A stretch of 64,000 nt of DNA from an uncultured Clostridia bacterium (GCA_934120045.1 CAKOTF010000001.1:62001-126000); one strand, 5' to 3'. Shown: positions 43,934 to 53,017, counted from the stretch's first letter. A program made the numbers and translations. The notes: a model not told the origin generated them from the letters alone.

Positions 43934-43968
43934 ATGCTCCACATAAAATGTGGGGTAATTTTTTTTGT
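43934..43968 (+). terminator. Terminator after rsmG
   Basis: CTCCACA / TGTGGGG stem with 4-base loop followed by TAATTTTTTTT. Confidence 0.8.
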
Positions 43969-43986
43969 GAAATTTATACAAAAAAC

Positions 43987-44015
43987 ATTGACTTATTATC
44001 AAATTTTTTATATTA
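43987..44015 (+). promoter_or_regulatory. parA promoter
   Basis: TTGACT, 17-bp spacer, TATTAT, about 58 bases ahead of parA. Confidence 0.5.
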
Positions 44016-44072
44016 TTATAGTGCTAGGAAAAATATTGAAGAAAGACATAAGAAAGAAGGGAAATGTAGAAA

Positions 44073-44831
44073 ATGGGAAAAATAATATCAGTAGCAAACC
44101 AAAAAGGGGGAGTTGGAAAAACAACAACAACAGTTAATTTGAGTACTATTTTAGCCAAAAAAGGGAAAAAAGTCTTATTAATAGATACTGATCCACAAGG
44201 AAATGCAACAAGTGGACTAGGTGTTTCAAAAGATGTAGAACTATCAGTATATGATATATTAATTGGAGATACAGAATTTGATGAAACATTACAAGAAACA
44301 GCAATAAAAAACTTAAAAGTATGTCCATCAAATATTAGTTTAGCAGGTGCAGAAGTCCAATTAGTTTCAATGATGTCAAGAGAGCAAAGGTTAAAAACAA
44401 AGTTAGACAAAATAAAAGATCAATATGATTATATATTAATTGATTGTCCACCATCATTAGGATTAGTAACATTAAACGCATTTACAGCGTCTGATAGTGT
44501 ATTAATTCCAGTACAATGTGAATATTTTGCACTTGAAGGATTGGGACAATTATTAAATACAGTAAATTTAGTCAAGAAGCATTTAAACAAAAATCTTGAA
44601 ATAGAAGGAGCTTTGCTTACAATGTATGATGCAAGAACAAATCTTTCAAATCAAGTAGTAAAAGAAGTAAAAAAATATTTTGAAGATAAAGTCTATAAGA
44701 CAGTTATTCCAAGAAATGTTAGATTAAGTGAAGCGCCAAGCTATGGAATGCCAATAACGGTATATGATCCAAGATCAAAAGGTGCAAAAGCTTATGAAAA
44801 ATTTGCAAAAGAATTATTAAAAAATAATTAA
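44073..44831 (+). CDS. parA: Chromosome partitioning ATPase ParA/Soj
   Basis: A 252-residue deviant Walker ATPase. NQKGGVGKTTTTVNLSTILA at residues 8-27 has the signature Lys of ParA/MinD proteins; DTDPQGNATSGLG near 41; YDYILIDCPPSLGLVTLNA near 113; and a C-terminal VYDPRSKGAKAYEKFAKEL. Works with ParB, encoded 41 bases downstream, to segregate and regulate initiation from the nearby origin. The ribosome site GAAATGTAGAAA is weak. Confidence 0.95.
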   Translation: MGKIISVANQKGGVGKTTTTVNLSTILAKKGKKVLLIDTDPQGNATSGLGVSKDVELSVYDILIGDTEFDETLQETAIKNLKVCPSNISLAGAEVQLVSMMSREQRLKTKLDKIKDQYDYILIDCPPSLGLVTLNAFTASDSVLIPVQCEYFALEGLGQLLNTVNLVKKHLNKNLEIEGALLTMYDARTNLSNQVVKEVKKYFEDKVYKTVIPRNVRLSEAPSYGMPITVYDPRSKGAKAYEKFAKELLKNN

Positions 44832-44871
44832 TCATGGAAACAAGTTTACATAACAATAAGGAGGCAATAAA

Positions 44872-45747
44872 ATGGCACAACCAAAAAAAACAGGATTAGG
44901 AAAAGGTTTAGATGCTCTTTTTGGAGGAGTATCAATAAATGAACAACCACAAGAAACTGTTGTTGAAGAAAAAAGTGAAATAAATGATAATTTAAAATCA
45001 TTAAAAATAACTGAAGTTGAACCAAACAGAGATCAACCAAGAAAACAATTTAAGCAAGAAGCATTAGAAGATTTAGCAGAATCAATAAAAACATATGGAA
45101 TAATTCAACCAATAGTAGTAACAAAACAAGATGGATATTATGGAATTGTTGCAGGAGAAAGAAGATGGAGAGCTGCTAAATTAGCGGGATTAGAAGAGAT
45201 TCCGGCTATAATAAGAGAAGATGATGAACAAAAAAACAGAGAAATTGCATTGATTGAAAATATCCAGAGAGAAGATTTGAATCCATATGAGAAAGCATTA
45301 GGAATTAGAAATTTAATGGATAAATATGGTTTAACACAAGAAGAAGTTTCAAAAAGAATAGGAAAAAGCAGAAGTGCAGTATCAAACACTGTTAGAATTT
45401 TAAATTTAGCTCCAGATGTATTAGAACTTGTAAAAGAGGGAAAATTATCAGAAGGACATTGTAAAGCATTAGCTGCTATAACAGATCAAAAAAGACAATA
45501 TGAAATGGCTATAAGAATGATAGAAAGAGGAGAATCTGTAAGACAAGCAGAACAAAAGAATTTAAGAGCTAAAAAAGAAAAATATTTAGATCCAAAGTAT
45601 AAGATGTTATATGATGATATTGAAGATAGATTTCAAGGATTTTTTGGAACAAAAGTAAAATTAGACCAAGGAAAAAGAAAAGGAAAGATAATTATTGAAT
45701 ATAATGGAAATTCAGATTTAGAAAGAATTTTAGATTTATTAAAATAA
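44872..45747 (+). CDS. parB: Chromosome partitioning protein ParB/Spo0J
   Basis: A 291-residue CTP-dependent DNA clamp. Start KKTGLGKGLDALFGG is the ParA-stimulating peptide; the CTP-binding ParB domain covers about 45-140 (GIIQPIVV, AGERRWRAAKLAG, ENIQREDLNPYEKA); the helix-turn-helix lies at about 150-200 (LTQEEVSKRIGKSRSAVSN); the C-terminal dimerisation segment ends the protein. AAGGAGG is 6 bases before ATG. I found no perfect parS in the window, so its binding site is likely elsewhere. Confidence 0.95.
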   Translation: MAQPKKTGLGKGLDALFGGVSINEQPQETVVEEKSEINDNLKSLKITEVEPNRDQPRKQFKQEALEDLAESIKTYGIIQPIVVTKQDGYYGIVAGERRWRAAKLAGLEEIPAIIREDDEQKNREIALIENIQREDLNPYEKALGIRNLMDKYGLTQEEVSKRIGKSRSAVSNTVRILNLAPDVLELVKEGKLSEGHCKALAAITDQKRQYEMAIRMIERGESVRQAEQKNLRAKKEKYLDPKYKMLYDDIEDRFQGFFGTKVKLDQGKRKGKIIIEYNGNSDLERILDLLK

Positions 45748-45804
45748 TTAAATCTTGTAAGTATAAGAAGAAAATTAACTTTTTAAAATTTTTAATTAAA
45801 ACTA

Positions 45805-45834
45805 TTGACAAGCGACATGAAAGTATGGTAATAT
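45805..45834 (+). promoter_or_regulatory. Promoter of the tRNA-Ser genes
   Basis: TTGACA, 18-bp spacer, TAATAT, 19 bases ahead of the first tRNA-Ser. Confidence 0.6.
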
Positions 45835-45853
45835 TAGTAATGTCGTGAGACAT

Positions 45854-45945
<92 letters not shown>

Positions 45946-46000
45946 AGTATAAGAGTTAGATATGAAGATATTGAGTATCTAACTTTTATTTATATAAATT

Positions 46001-46090
46001 GTAGGTGTACCCAAGTGGTGAAGGGGGCAGTTTGCTAAACTGCTAGGTCCTGTAAGGGGCGCGGAGGTTCGAACCCTCTCACCTACGCCA
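46001..46090 (+). tRNA. tRNA-Ser (GCT), CCA encoded
   Basis: 90-nt class II tRNA: acceptor GTAGGTG/CACCTAC, anticodon loop TTTGCTAAA (GCT), variable arm around CCTGTAAGGGGCGCGG, T-loop GGTTCGAACCC, 3' GCCA. Confidence 0.96.
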
Positions 46091-46095
46091 AAGTT

Positions 46096-46127
46096 AAGAT
46101 ATAAAAGATGTTCTTTTATATCTTTTT
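46096..46127 (+). terminator. Terminator of the tRNA-Ser transcript
   Basis: AGATATAAAAGA / TCTTTTATATCT perfect stem with 4-base loop followed by TTTTTG. Confidence 0.8.
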
Positions 46128-46297
46128 TGTTTTATTTGAAAGTATATTTTATAGATAATAAAATAAAAATCAAGTATAATTTTTGTGTCATAATCCACAA
46201 TTTATAAATAATATGTGGAAAGAATGTAAAAAAAATCGAAATCTATTGTATAAACAAATGTTTCTTGATATAATCACATAATGAGAGGTGAAGATAT

Positions 46298-47071
46298 ATG
46301 CCAATATTTGCAAAACAAGGAGAATATGAACCTTGTGGAATCTTTACAAAAGAACATTTTTTATTAATATTATTAACAATAATAGGAATAAAAATATCAT
46401 TAAAAAAAACTATAAATAAAACACATAAAGAAGTTAAACAAATAATAAAAAAATGTACAATTGCAATGTGGATTTTTGAAGTTATAATAATACTATTTAA
46501 AATAATAACAGGAGGTATTAGAAATTTAAATAATTATGTACCATTATATTATTGCAGTTTATTATTATATGCAGGTTTACTAAGTTCATTTGCCAAAAAT
46601 GAATTAAAAAGAATGGGAGATGTATTTTTAGCTACAGGAGGAATTATTGGTGGAATAGTATTTATTTTATATCCATCTACATCATTACCAACATATCCAG
46701 CAATTCACATAGTAAGTTTACATAGCTTTATTTTCCATGGAATAATGGTTTATTTAGGATTATTAATAAATAAAACCAAATATATTGAAATTCAATCATC
46801 AGACATAAAATATTATTTTATTTTAGTTGGAAGTATATGTGTATTAGCATATATAGTAAATAATATTTTTGGAAGTAATTTAATGTTTATATCTAAGAAC
46901 TTTCCAGGAACACCAATAGAAATAATATATAATATTTCTGGAAAATATTTTACATTAATAATGAGTTTTGGACAAATGATATTGCCATTTTATATAGTCC
47001 ATGAAGTTGTAAAACAAATGGAGAAAAACAAAGAATTAAAAGAACAAGTTGTTTTAGAAATAAAAAGTTAA
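46298..47071 (+). CDS. YwaF/TIGR02206-type membrane protein
   Basis: A 257-residue polytopic protein with about seven hydrophobic helices. The pattern EHFLLILLTIIGI at the start, LYYCSLLLYAGLLSS and LHSFIFHGIMVYLG, with a central His in FFHG-like context, fits the YwaF/TIGR02206 family of uncharacterised integral membrane proteins. ATG at 46298 follows GAGAGGTGA by 7 bases. Monocistronic; the 200 bases upstream carry the tRNA terminator and AT-rich sequence only. Confidence 0.8.
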   Translation: MPIFAKQGEYEPCGIFTKEHFLLILLTIIGIKISLKKTINKTHKEVKQIIKKCTIAMWIFEVIIILFKIITGGIRNLNNYVPLYYCSLLLYAGLLSSFAKNELKRMGDVFLATGGIIGGIVFILYPSTSLPTYPAIHIVSLHSFIFHGIMVYLGLLINKTKYIEIQSSDIKYYFILVGSICVLAYIVNNIFGSNLMFISKNFPGTPIEIIYNISGKYFTLIMSFGQMILPFYIVHEVVKQMEKNKELKEQVVLEIKS

Positions 47072-47080
47072 TAAAATCCA

Positions 47081-47109
47081 TTGACTCAAATAATAAGATA
47101 CTATATAAT
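47081..47109 (+). promoter_or_regulatory. Promoter of the MBOAT cluster
   Basis: TTGACT, 17-bp spacer, TATAAT, 30 bases before the ATG at 47139. Confidence 0.65.
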
Positions 47110-47138
47110 GATGTTAAAATAAATAAGGAGGAAATAAA

Positions 47139-47732
47139 ATGAAAAAGCAAACAATGATTACGATAATTGTAATCGCAATTATTGCAATAATTGCAATTGT
47201 TGGAGTTGTTATTGTAAAAAACAATAATAATACAACAAATGGAGGTACATCTGTAAAAATAGAATCAGGAAAAGACATGAAAAGTATGTTAAAGTCAATA
47301 TATTCTGAAAACAAAGATGTATTACCAGAACTAGAAACAGAAGAAATTGATGTATCAAATTCAGATTTAGTAACATCATATACAGGAATTCAAAGTACAG
47401 GAAATGTAGAAAGTTTAGTTGTATTAGAACCATTAATGAGTTCACAAGCATATTCTGCAGTAGCATTAAAAGTAAAATCAAATGCAAATATTGAAACTGT
47501 TAAAGAAGAAATATTAAATAATGTAGATATGAGAAAGTGGATTTGTGTTTCAGCAGAAAAATTATATGTTACAAATCATAATAATATTATATTTTTTGTA
47601 ATGTCAGATGAAGATTGGGCTACTGCAACATACAATTCATTTAAAAAATATGTTGGAAACGAAATAGGAAAAGAGCTTCAAAAATCAGGTGAAGAAGATA
47701 TTGAACTCCCAGAAGAAAGACCAGCACAATAA
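47139..47732 (+). CDS. Membrane-anchored protein (DUF4358-like) of the MBOAT cluster
   Basis: A 197-residue protein: one N-terminal transmembrane segment (residues 6-27), an Asn/Thr linker, then a soluble domain of about 155 residues with MKSMLKSIYSENKDVLPELE, a hydrophobic strand (VESLVVLEPLMSSQAYSAVALKV), and DMRKWICVSAEKLYVTNHNNIIFFVMSD. Proteins of this outline (DUF4358 and relatives) are often found beside MBOAT and DHHW genes in clostridia, which is the arrangement here. AGGAGG is 8 bases before ATG. A hairpin separates it from the MBOAT gene, so expression may differ. Confidence 0.65.
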   Translation: MKKQTMITIIVIAIIAIIAIVGVVIVKNNNNTTNGGTSVKIESGKDMKSMLKSIYSENKDVLPELETEEIDVSNSDLVTSYTGIQSTGNVESLVVLEPLMSSQAYSAVALKVKSNANIETVKEEILNNVDMRKWICVSAEKLYVTNHNNIIFFVMSDEDWATATYNSFKKYVGNEIGKELQKSGEEDIELPEERPAQ

Positions 47733-47737
47733 AAAAA

Positions 47738-47768
47738 TAAAGCTTCCAAGAAATTGGAAGCTTTAATA
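47738..47768 (+). terminator. Hairpin between DUF4358-like and MBOAT genes
   Basis: AAAGCTTCCAA / TTGGAAGCTTT perfect stem, 5-base loop, then AATATG. The T-run is part of the arm; termination may be partial. Confidence 0.6.
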
Positions 47769-47782
47769 TGTTAGGAGGAAAA

Positions 47783-49174
47783 ATGCTATTTACTAATATA
47801 AGTTTTTTATATTATTTTTTACCAGTATTAATTATAATATATTTTATTATGCCCAAAAAAATTAAAAATATTATTTTATTTTTAGCTTCAATGATATTTT
47901 ATTTTTATGGAGAACCAAAATACATTTTATTAATGATATTAGAAATCTTAATTGCATATATAGGTGGAATTTTAATAAAAAAATATAAAAATAAAAAAAT
48001 GCTTTTTGAAATAATAATAATACATATTATATTTTTATGTTTTTTTAAATATACAGATTTTATTATAGGAAATATTAATAATATTTTTAATGCAAATTTT
48101 AAACTTTTAAATCTAGCATTACCAATAGGAATTTCTTTTTATACATTTCAAATTATAAGTTATGAAATTGACGTATATAGAGAAAAAGTAGATGTACAAA
48201 GAAATTTTCTAAAATTAGCAACATATGTTTCTTTATTTCCACAATTAATAGCAGGACCGATAGTTAGATATGAGACAATAGAAAACGAATTAGACAATAG
48301 GACTCACAGCTTTGAAAAGTTTTCTTATGGCGTAGAAAGATTTGTAATTGGACTTGTCAAAAAAGTTTTAATTGCAAATCAATTAGGACAATTGTGTAAA
48401 GTTTTTACAGAGACAAATGAAAAAACAATTTTATTTTATTGGATTTTTGCAGTAGGATATATGTTACAAATATATTTTGATTTTTCAGCATATTCAGATA
48501 TGGCAATTGGTTTAGGAAAAATGTTTGGATTTGATTTTTTAGAAAATTTTGATTATCCATATATATCCAAAAGTATAACTGAATTTTGGAGAAGATGGCA
48601 TATATCATTAGGAACATGGTTTAAAGATTATGTTTATATACCATTAGGTGGAAGTAGAGAAGGAACAAAAAAATTAATGATAAATATTTTAATTGTTTGG
48701 GCACTAACTGGTATATGGCATGGTGCTAGTTGGAATTTTGTTATATGGGGATTATATTTTGGAATAATACTTCTTATTGAAAAATTATTTTTAAAAAAAT
48801 ATTTAGAAAAATTACCAGGATTTATTCAAAGAATATATGTATTATTTATTGTAATGATAAGTTTTATAATATTTAATGCAAATAATATGAAAGAAGCATG
48901 GAGTAATATTATAGGATTATTTGGAGTTAATGGCGAAAAATTAATTAATAAATTTACAATATATTATTTAAAAAATTATTTTGTTGTAATTATTATTGCA
49001 ATAATTGCTTCAACACCAATAATTAAAAATTTAATAAAAAAATTAAAACAAAATAAAAAAATAAATAAAATAATAAATATTTTAGAACCGATATTAATAG
49101 TATTTATTTTAATAATTATAACATCATATGCTGTAGATAATTCATATAATCCATTTTTATATTTTAGATTTTGA
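47783..49174 (+). CDS. MBOAT-family O-acyltransferase (AlgI/DltB-like)
   Basis: A 463-residue polytopic enzyme that transfers acyl groups to extracellular polysaccharide or related substrates. Family marks: about ten hydrophobic helices, FPQLIAGPIVRYE near 155, FWRRWHISLGTWFKDYVYIPLGGSR near 272, and the catalytic His region TGIWHGASWNFVIWG near 312. ATG 47783 is 4 bases after AGGAGG. It overlaps nothing and is followed by a DHHW-type gene with 11 bases between stop and start, the standard two-component acyl-transfer pairing of AlgI with AlgJ/X-like proteins. Confidence 0.92.
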   Translation: MLFTNISFLYYFLPVLIIIYFIMPKKIKNIILFLASMIFYFYGEPKYILLMILEILIAYIGGILIKKYKNKKMLFEIIIIHIIFLCFFKYTDFIIGNINNIFNANFKLLNLALPIGISFYTFQIISYEIDVYREKVDVQRNFLKLATYVSLFPQLIAGPIVRYETIENELDNRTHSFEKFSYGVERFVIGLVKKVLIANQLGQLCKVFTETNEKTILFYWIFAVGYMLQIYFDFSAYSDMAIGLGKMFGFDFLENFDYPYISKSITEFWRRWHISLGTWFKDYVYIPLGGSREGTKKLMINILIVWALTGIWHGASWNFVIWGLYFGIILLIEKLFLKKYLEKLPGFIQRIYVLFIVMISFIIFNANNMKEAWSNIIGLFGVNGEKLINKFTIYYLKNYFVVIIIAIIASTPIIKNLIKKLKQNKKINKIINILEPILIVFILIIITSYAVDNSYNPFLYFRF

Positions 49175-49185
49175 AAGGAGGAAAT

Positions 49186-50274
49186 ATGTCAGAAAAAAAT
49201 AAAGATAAAATAGTAACAATATTATTTGCAATAATAATAATTTTATCTTTTTTTATAAATATAATAAAAAAAGATGAAATTATATCAATTGCAGAAAGAA
49301 GAAAATTAGAACAATTTCCTTCTGTTTCTATATCACAAATAATTAATGGAACATTTTTTAATAAATTTGATAAATATGTAACAGATCAATTTTTTGAAAG
49401 AAAATTATTTAGAAAAATAAAAATAAATACAGAATTAAAATTATTAAGCAAAAAAAATTATAATAATTTATATGAATATAATAATTATATAATTGAACAA
49501 ATATATCCATTAAATAAAAAATCAATATTAAATATTTCAAATAAAATAATAGAAATAAAAGAGAAATATTTAACAGAAAATAATAAAATATATTATTCAA
49601 TAATTCCAGATAAAAATTATTTTATTAACAAAGATAATTTAAAAATAGATTATAATAATTTAGAAAATATATTAAACGAAAAATTAAATTTTGGAAAATA
49701 TATAAGAATATTTGATTTATTACAATTAGAAGATTACTATAAAACAGATTCACATTGGAAACAAGAAAAATTGATAAAAATAGCTCAAAAATTTGGACAA
49801 GAGATGAAATTAAATTTAAATAATAATTATGAAGAAAAAATAATAACAGAATTTAAAGGAGTTTATTCAGGACAATTGCCAATAAATGAAGAAAAAGATG
49901 AATTAAAAATATTAACAAATAATGTATTGGAAAATTGTATTGTATATAATTATGAAAAAAATGAAGCTACAACAATTTATAATTTTGATAAAATGAATTC
50001 ATTAGATAAGTATGATATCTATTTATCAGGAGCTGTGTCATTAATAAGCATAGAAAATACAGAAAATAAAAAGGGAAGAGAATTAGTTGTGTTCAGAGAT
50101 TCTTATGCAAGTAGTTTTGTCCCATTATTAGTTGAAGGATATGATAAAATAACATTGGTAGATACTAGATACATTTCACCTAAAATATTAAATCAATATA
50201 TAGAATTTAATAATCAGGATATATTGTTTTTATATAGTACATCAATTATAAATAATAGTTATACATTAAAATAA
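49186..50274 (+). CDS. DHHW/AlgX-like acyltransferase partner
   Basis: A 362-residue single-pass protein (helix at about residues 9-28) with an SGNH/AlgX-like extracellular domain. Key stretches: ERRKLEQFPSVSISQIINGTFFNKFDKYVTDQF near 40, the YYKTDSHWKQEKL box near 190 (family norm TDxHW, here DSHW), and VVFRDSYASSFVPLL near 300 with the catalytic-type Ser. Works with the MBOAT protein encoded just upstream to acylate a cell-surface polymer; the polymer is unknown. ATG at 49186 has GGAGG 5 bases upstream. Confidence 0.85.
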   Translation: MSEKNKDKIVTILFAIIIILSFFINIIKKDEIISIAERRKLEQFPSVSISQIINGTFFNKFDKYVTDQFFERKLFRKIKINTELKLLSKKNYNNLYEYNNYIIEQIYPLNKKSILNISNKIIEIKEKYLTENNKIYYSIIPDKNYFINKDNLKIDYNNLENILNEKLNFGKYIRIFDLLQLEDYYKTDSHWKQEKLIKIAQKFGQEMKLNLNNNYEEKIITEFKGVYSGQLPINEEKDELKILTNNVLENCIVYNYEKNEATTIYNFDKMNSLDKYDIYLSGAVSLISIENTENKKGRELVVFRDSYASSFVPLLVEGYDKITLVDTRYISPKILNQYIEFNNQDILFLYSTSIINNSYTLK

Positions 50275-50329
50275 ATGTCGAAATTTGTTGAAATAAATTA
50301 CAAAAAATGTAAAAAACAATGGAAAAATA

Positions 50330-50358
50330 TTGAAATTACAATGAAAGAATGATATAGT
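50330..50358 (+). promoter_or_regulatory. Promoter of the diguanylate cyclase gene
   Basis: TTGAAA, 17-bp spacer, TATAGT, about 88 bases before the ATG. The leader shows no riboswitch-like structure. Confidence 0.5.
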
Positions 50359-50446
50359 ATATATGCTTTTTTATAAATCAAAAACATATTATTGAAAGAT
50401 AGTTAATATTAAAGAATCAAAAATCAAATAATTGGAGGAACATACA

Positions 50447-51559
50447 ATGGATTATTATTCAACAATGATATTATTGACGGTTTTGATAGTTTTTGTATTA
50501 ATTATAACAATCACATTGAATAATAGCTTTTCAAAACGGATAAAGAAAGGATTTGTATTGACATTCATACTTGTAATAATTGGAGCTTGTTGCGAATTTG
50601 TAGGAAATGTGTATAATGGAAAAATATTATTTGAAAATTCTCAAATTGATGTTTTAATACACATTTTTATTAAATTTTTAGAGCAAACTTTAGTTCCGAT
50701 TATTCCTGTACTATTTTCTAAATATATTTTTGAGTCAAAATTAAAAAAGAATATATTTAGAAATGTAATTGTAAAATTTTTGGAAGTTTATGTTATTCTA
50801 GAAATTGTTTTACTGCTTTTGGGAGGAAAAATTTTTATTGTGGATTCCACCAATACATATTATCATGCAGAGTTGTACCATATATACACAGTAGTTTTTA
50901 TTATAACAGCTCTATATATGCAAATAAATGCACTTGAGTTTAGTAAAACATACCAAAATGAAAATTTAGTCCAATTAATAATAATTGGTATGTTTATGAT
51001 TGTTGGAATATCAATTCAATTTATTAATCCTGAAATAAAAACATGTTGGTTAACAATTGCGATTGCAGGGTGTTTCTATTATATTTATTATAATGGAACG
51101 ATTCAGTTTATTGACAGGTTAACAGGACTTCTAAATCAAAGGAGTTATTATGCTTTTTTAGAAAATAATACAGATATAGATTTTATTTTAATAATTTGTG
51201 ATGCAAATAACTTTAAAAGCATAAATGATCAATATGGACATATAATGGGAGACAAAATTCTTTCGGAAATAGGAAGACTATTAAAAAATGAGTATGGTAA
51301 ATATGGAAAATGCTATAGAATAGGTGGAGATGAATTTGCAATAATTATTCAAAATGTGAATGAAAATTTACAAAAAATAAAGTTAGATTTTGACAAAGCA
51401 TTGATGGAAAGAAAAAAACAAGTTAAACAACTTCCATCGATTGCGGTGGGATATTCTGTTTATAGAGCAAGTTATAAAAATATAAGGGATATCCACTCAG
51501 TTCAAGAGGAGGCAGATTTAAATATGTATAAAATGAAATATGAAATGAAAAAACAATAA
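50447..51559 (+). CDS. Membrane-bound diguanylate cyclase (GGDEF)
   Basis: A 370-residue protein: about seven N-terminal membrane helices (residues 5-210) and a GGDEF domain (about 222-370), opening IDRLTGLLNQRSYYAFL, with CDANNFKSINDQYGHIMGDKIL and the active-site loop RIGGDEFAIII near 300. Intact GGDEF predicts c-di-GMP synthesis. The product-inhibition I-site (RxxD five residues before GGDEF) is missing (EYGKYGKCYR). No EAL or HD-GYP partner is present. ATG 50447 (GGAGG 9 bases upstream) is preferred to TTG at 50432, which sits in the ribosome site. Confidence 0.9.
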   Translation: MDYYSTMILLTVLIVFVLIITITLNNSFSKRIKKGFVLTFILVIIGACCEFVGNVYNGKILFENSQIDVLIHIFIKFLEQTLVPIIPVLFSKYIFESKLKKNIFRNVIVKFLEVYVILEIVLLLLGGKIFIVDSTNTYYHAELYHIYTVVFIITALYMQINALEFSKTYQNENLVQLIIIGMFMIVGISIQFINPEIKTCWLTIAIAGCFYYIYYNGTIQFIDRLTGLLNQRSYYAFLENNTDIDFILIICDANNFKSINDQYGHIMGDKILSEIGRLLKNEYGKYGKCYRIGGDEFAIIIQNVNENLQKIKLDFDKALMERKKQVKQLPSIAVGYSVYRASYKNIRDIHSVQEEADLNMYKMKYEMKKQ

Positions 51560-51565
51560 TATGTT

Positions 51566-51605
51566 TCAAAAGGCGATAAGATAATTCTTATCGTCTTTTG
51601 TTTTT
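51566..51605 (+). terminator. Terminator of the diguanylate cyclase gene
   Basis: AAAAGGCGATAAGA / TCTTATCGTCTTTT stem with one mismatch, then GTTTTT. Confidence 0.8.
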
Positions 51606-51711
51606 ATGGTAACCGTATATAAATAAAAATAAACCAGATATCAATAAATTGATAGAAAAAGGAAAAAAATATGTTATAATCAAAATAACCTAGGTAGAAA
51701 GGAAGAAAAAA

Positions 51712-52152
51712 TTGAAAATAGAATTTGATATTAATGAAAAATACCAAGAAGATAAAATAATTATTTGTACAAATAAAATTACAGATGAATTACAAGAATT
51801 TGTGAATAAATTAAATAATGAAAAAAATAATAAAATTTATGGATATAAAAATGATAAAATATTTATATTAGAAGAAAATAAAATAGAAACAATTTATTCT
51901 GAAAATAAAAAGGTATTTATAAGATATGAAAATGGAAATATATATGAAACTAAAAAAAGAATATATGAATTGGAAAATAATTTACCTAATAAATTTGTTA
52001 GAATATCAAATTCAGAAATTGTTAATTTTGATAAAGTACAAAATTTAGATTTTAAAATAGTTGGAACAATTATTTTAAATTTTTACACTGATAGATATAC
52101 ATATGTGTCAAGAAGATATGTAAAGAAAATAAGAGAATATTTAGAAATTTAA
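51712..52152 (+). CDS. LytTR-family DNA-binding regulator (TTG start)
   Basis: A 146-residue protein whose second half (about 48-146) is a LytTR domain: ENKKVFIRYENGNIYETKKRI, FVRISNSEIVNFDKVQNLDFK, TDRYTYVSRRYVKKIREYL. No receiver domain, so it is the short, two-component-independent type. The start is TTG at 51712, 6 bases after GGAAG; no ATG lies in frame nearby. It is followed 16 bases later by a DUF3021 membrane gene. In this known pairing the membrane protein is thought to restrain the regulator. Confidence 0.88.
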   Translation: MKIEFDINEKYQEDKIIICTNKITDELQEFVNKLNNEKNNKIYGYKNDKIFILEENKIETIYSENKKVFIRYENGNIYETKKRIYELENNLPNKFVRISNSEIVNFDKVQNLDFKIVGTIILNFYTDRYTYVSRRYVKKIREYLEI

Positions 52153-52168
52153 TGAGGAGGGATAAATT

Positions 52169-52660
52169 ATGGAAATTAATTATAAAGAAATTTTTTTTAA
52201 AAGCTTTAAAGGAATATGGTATGGATTTGCAACAATTATAATAAGTTTATTTACTTGTTATGCAATATTTGGACAAGAAGGATATTTATATGAAATATCA
52301 CAATATTTAAATATAAATAATTTAATAATTAGAAGTATATTCTTAATAGTATCTTTTATTATATTTTTATTTGGAAAAGAAGTTGAAATAAAATCTGAAG
52401 AAATAAGAAAAGAATTATCTTTTAAAAAATATTTTTTCTATAAAATGTTTACACCAATGATTTATTTTATATATTCAATTAGTTGTATTTTTATATTTGA
52501 TAAATTTATTAATGATAAATATTTTGTTGCTACATTTGTTATTGTTATTACTGTATGGGGACTTATTTATACCATTATGTCATCTATTTATAAAATAATA
52601 TTAGAAAAAAAAATCAATAAAAAATTGAAGGAAAAGAACAAAAATAGTAATAATAAATAG
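52169..52660 (+). CDS. DUF3021 family membrane protein
   Basis: A 163-residue protein with four hydrophobic helices (about 13-33, 48-68, 90-110, 115-137) and a Lys/Asn-rich cytoplasmic tail. DUF3021 proteins are encoded next to LytTR regulators in many Firmicutes, as here, and are proposed to act as inhibitors of the regulator at the membrane. GAGGAGGG is 11 bases before ATG. Confidence 0.8.
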   Translation: MEINYKEIFFKSFKGIWYGFATIIISLFTCYAIFGQEGYLYEISQYLNINNLIIRSIFLIVSFIIFLFGKEVEIKSEEIRKELSFKKYFFYKMFTPMIYFIYSISCIFIFDKFINDKYFVATFVIVITVWGLIYTIMSSIYKIILEKKINKKLKEKNKNSNNK

Positions 52661-52705
52661 AAATTTATATGTTTTTACAAATAGATAGAAAAATCTTCTT
52701 GAAAA

Positions 52706-52734
52706 TTGATTATTTCTTTTAAATATGATATAAT
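52706..52734 (+). promoter_or_regulatory. Promoter of the 55-residue membrane protein gene
   Basis: TTGATT, 17-bp spacer, TATAAT, about 52 bases ahead of the ATG. Confidence 0.6.
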
Positions 52735-52785
52735 AAATAATATTAAAGCACGTAAATTTGAACTAATGGAGTAAAGGAGAAGATT

Positions 52786-52953
52786 ATGCTTAAAATGTTT
52801 GTTATTCTATTAATCCTTGCATGTATTATTCCATTGCTCGCACCACTGTTTCTGTTTTTGGCACTAGTGTGTTTGGCAGAGGCAATTGGCTGGCCACTAA
52901 TTATTATTGGTTTTTCCATCTTGGTTTGGTTTTCGTATTTCAGAAAATCATAA
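52786..52953 (+). CDS. Small membrane protein, 55 residues, unknown
   Basis: Two hydrophobic helices (about residues 4-32 and 36-51) joined by EAIG, starting MLKMFVILLILACIIPLL and ending SILVWFSYFRKS. AAAGGAG is 6 bases before ATG; it has its own promoter and a strong terminator, so it is a complete single-gene unit. Its bases are visibly richer in G and C than the flanking genes (many CTG, GCA, GGC, TGG codons), so it may be of different origin. No family recognised. Confidence 0.7.
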   Translation: MLKMFVILLILACIIPLLAPLFLFLALVCLAEAIGWPLIIIGFSILVWFSYFRKS

Positions 52954-52962
52954 TTAATGCAA

Positions 52963-53017
52963 AAAAAGATGAAAGGTGTAAGTTTCTAGACTAAGATACA
53001 CTTTTCATCTTTTTTTG
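52963..53017 (+). terminator. Terminator of the 55-residue gene
   Basis: AAAAAGATGAAAgGTGTA / TACACtTTTCATCTTTTTTT long stem with 20-base loop and a run of seven T. Confidence 0.85.

Noticed and set aside
43934..44137. Plus-strand 67-codon frame between rsmG and parA
   Set aside because: It covers a clear terminator and the parA promoter, and its end overlaps the parA start; composition is that of non-coding sequence.
50275..50446. c-di-GMP riboswitch upstream of the diguanylate cyclase
   Set aside because: The leader lacks the conserved GEMM-type stems and has only a plain promoter and ribosome site.
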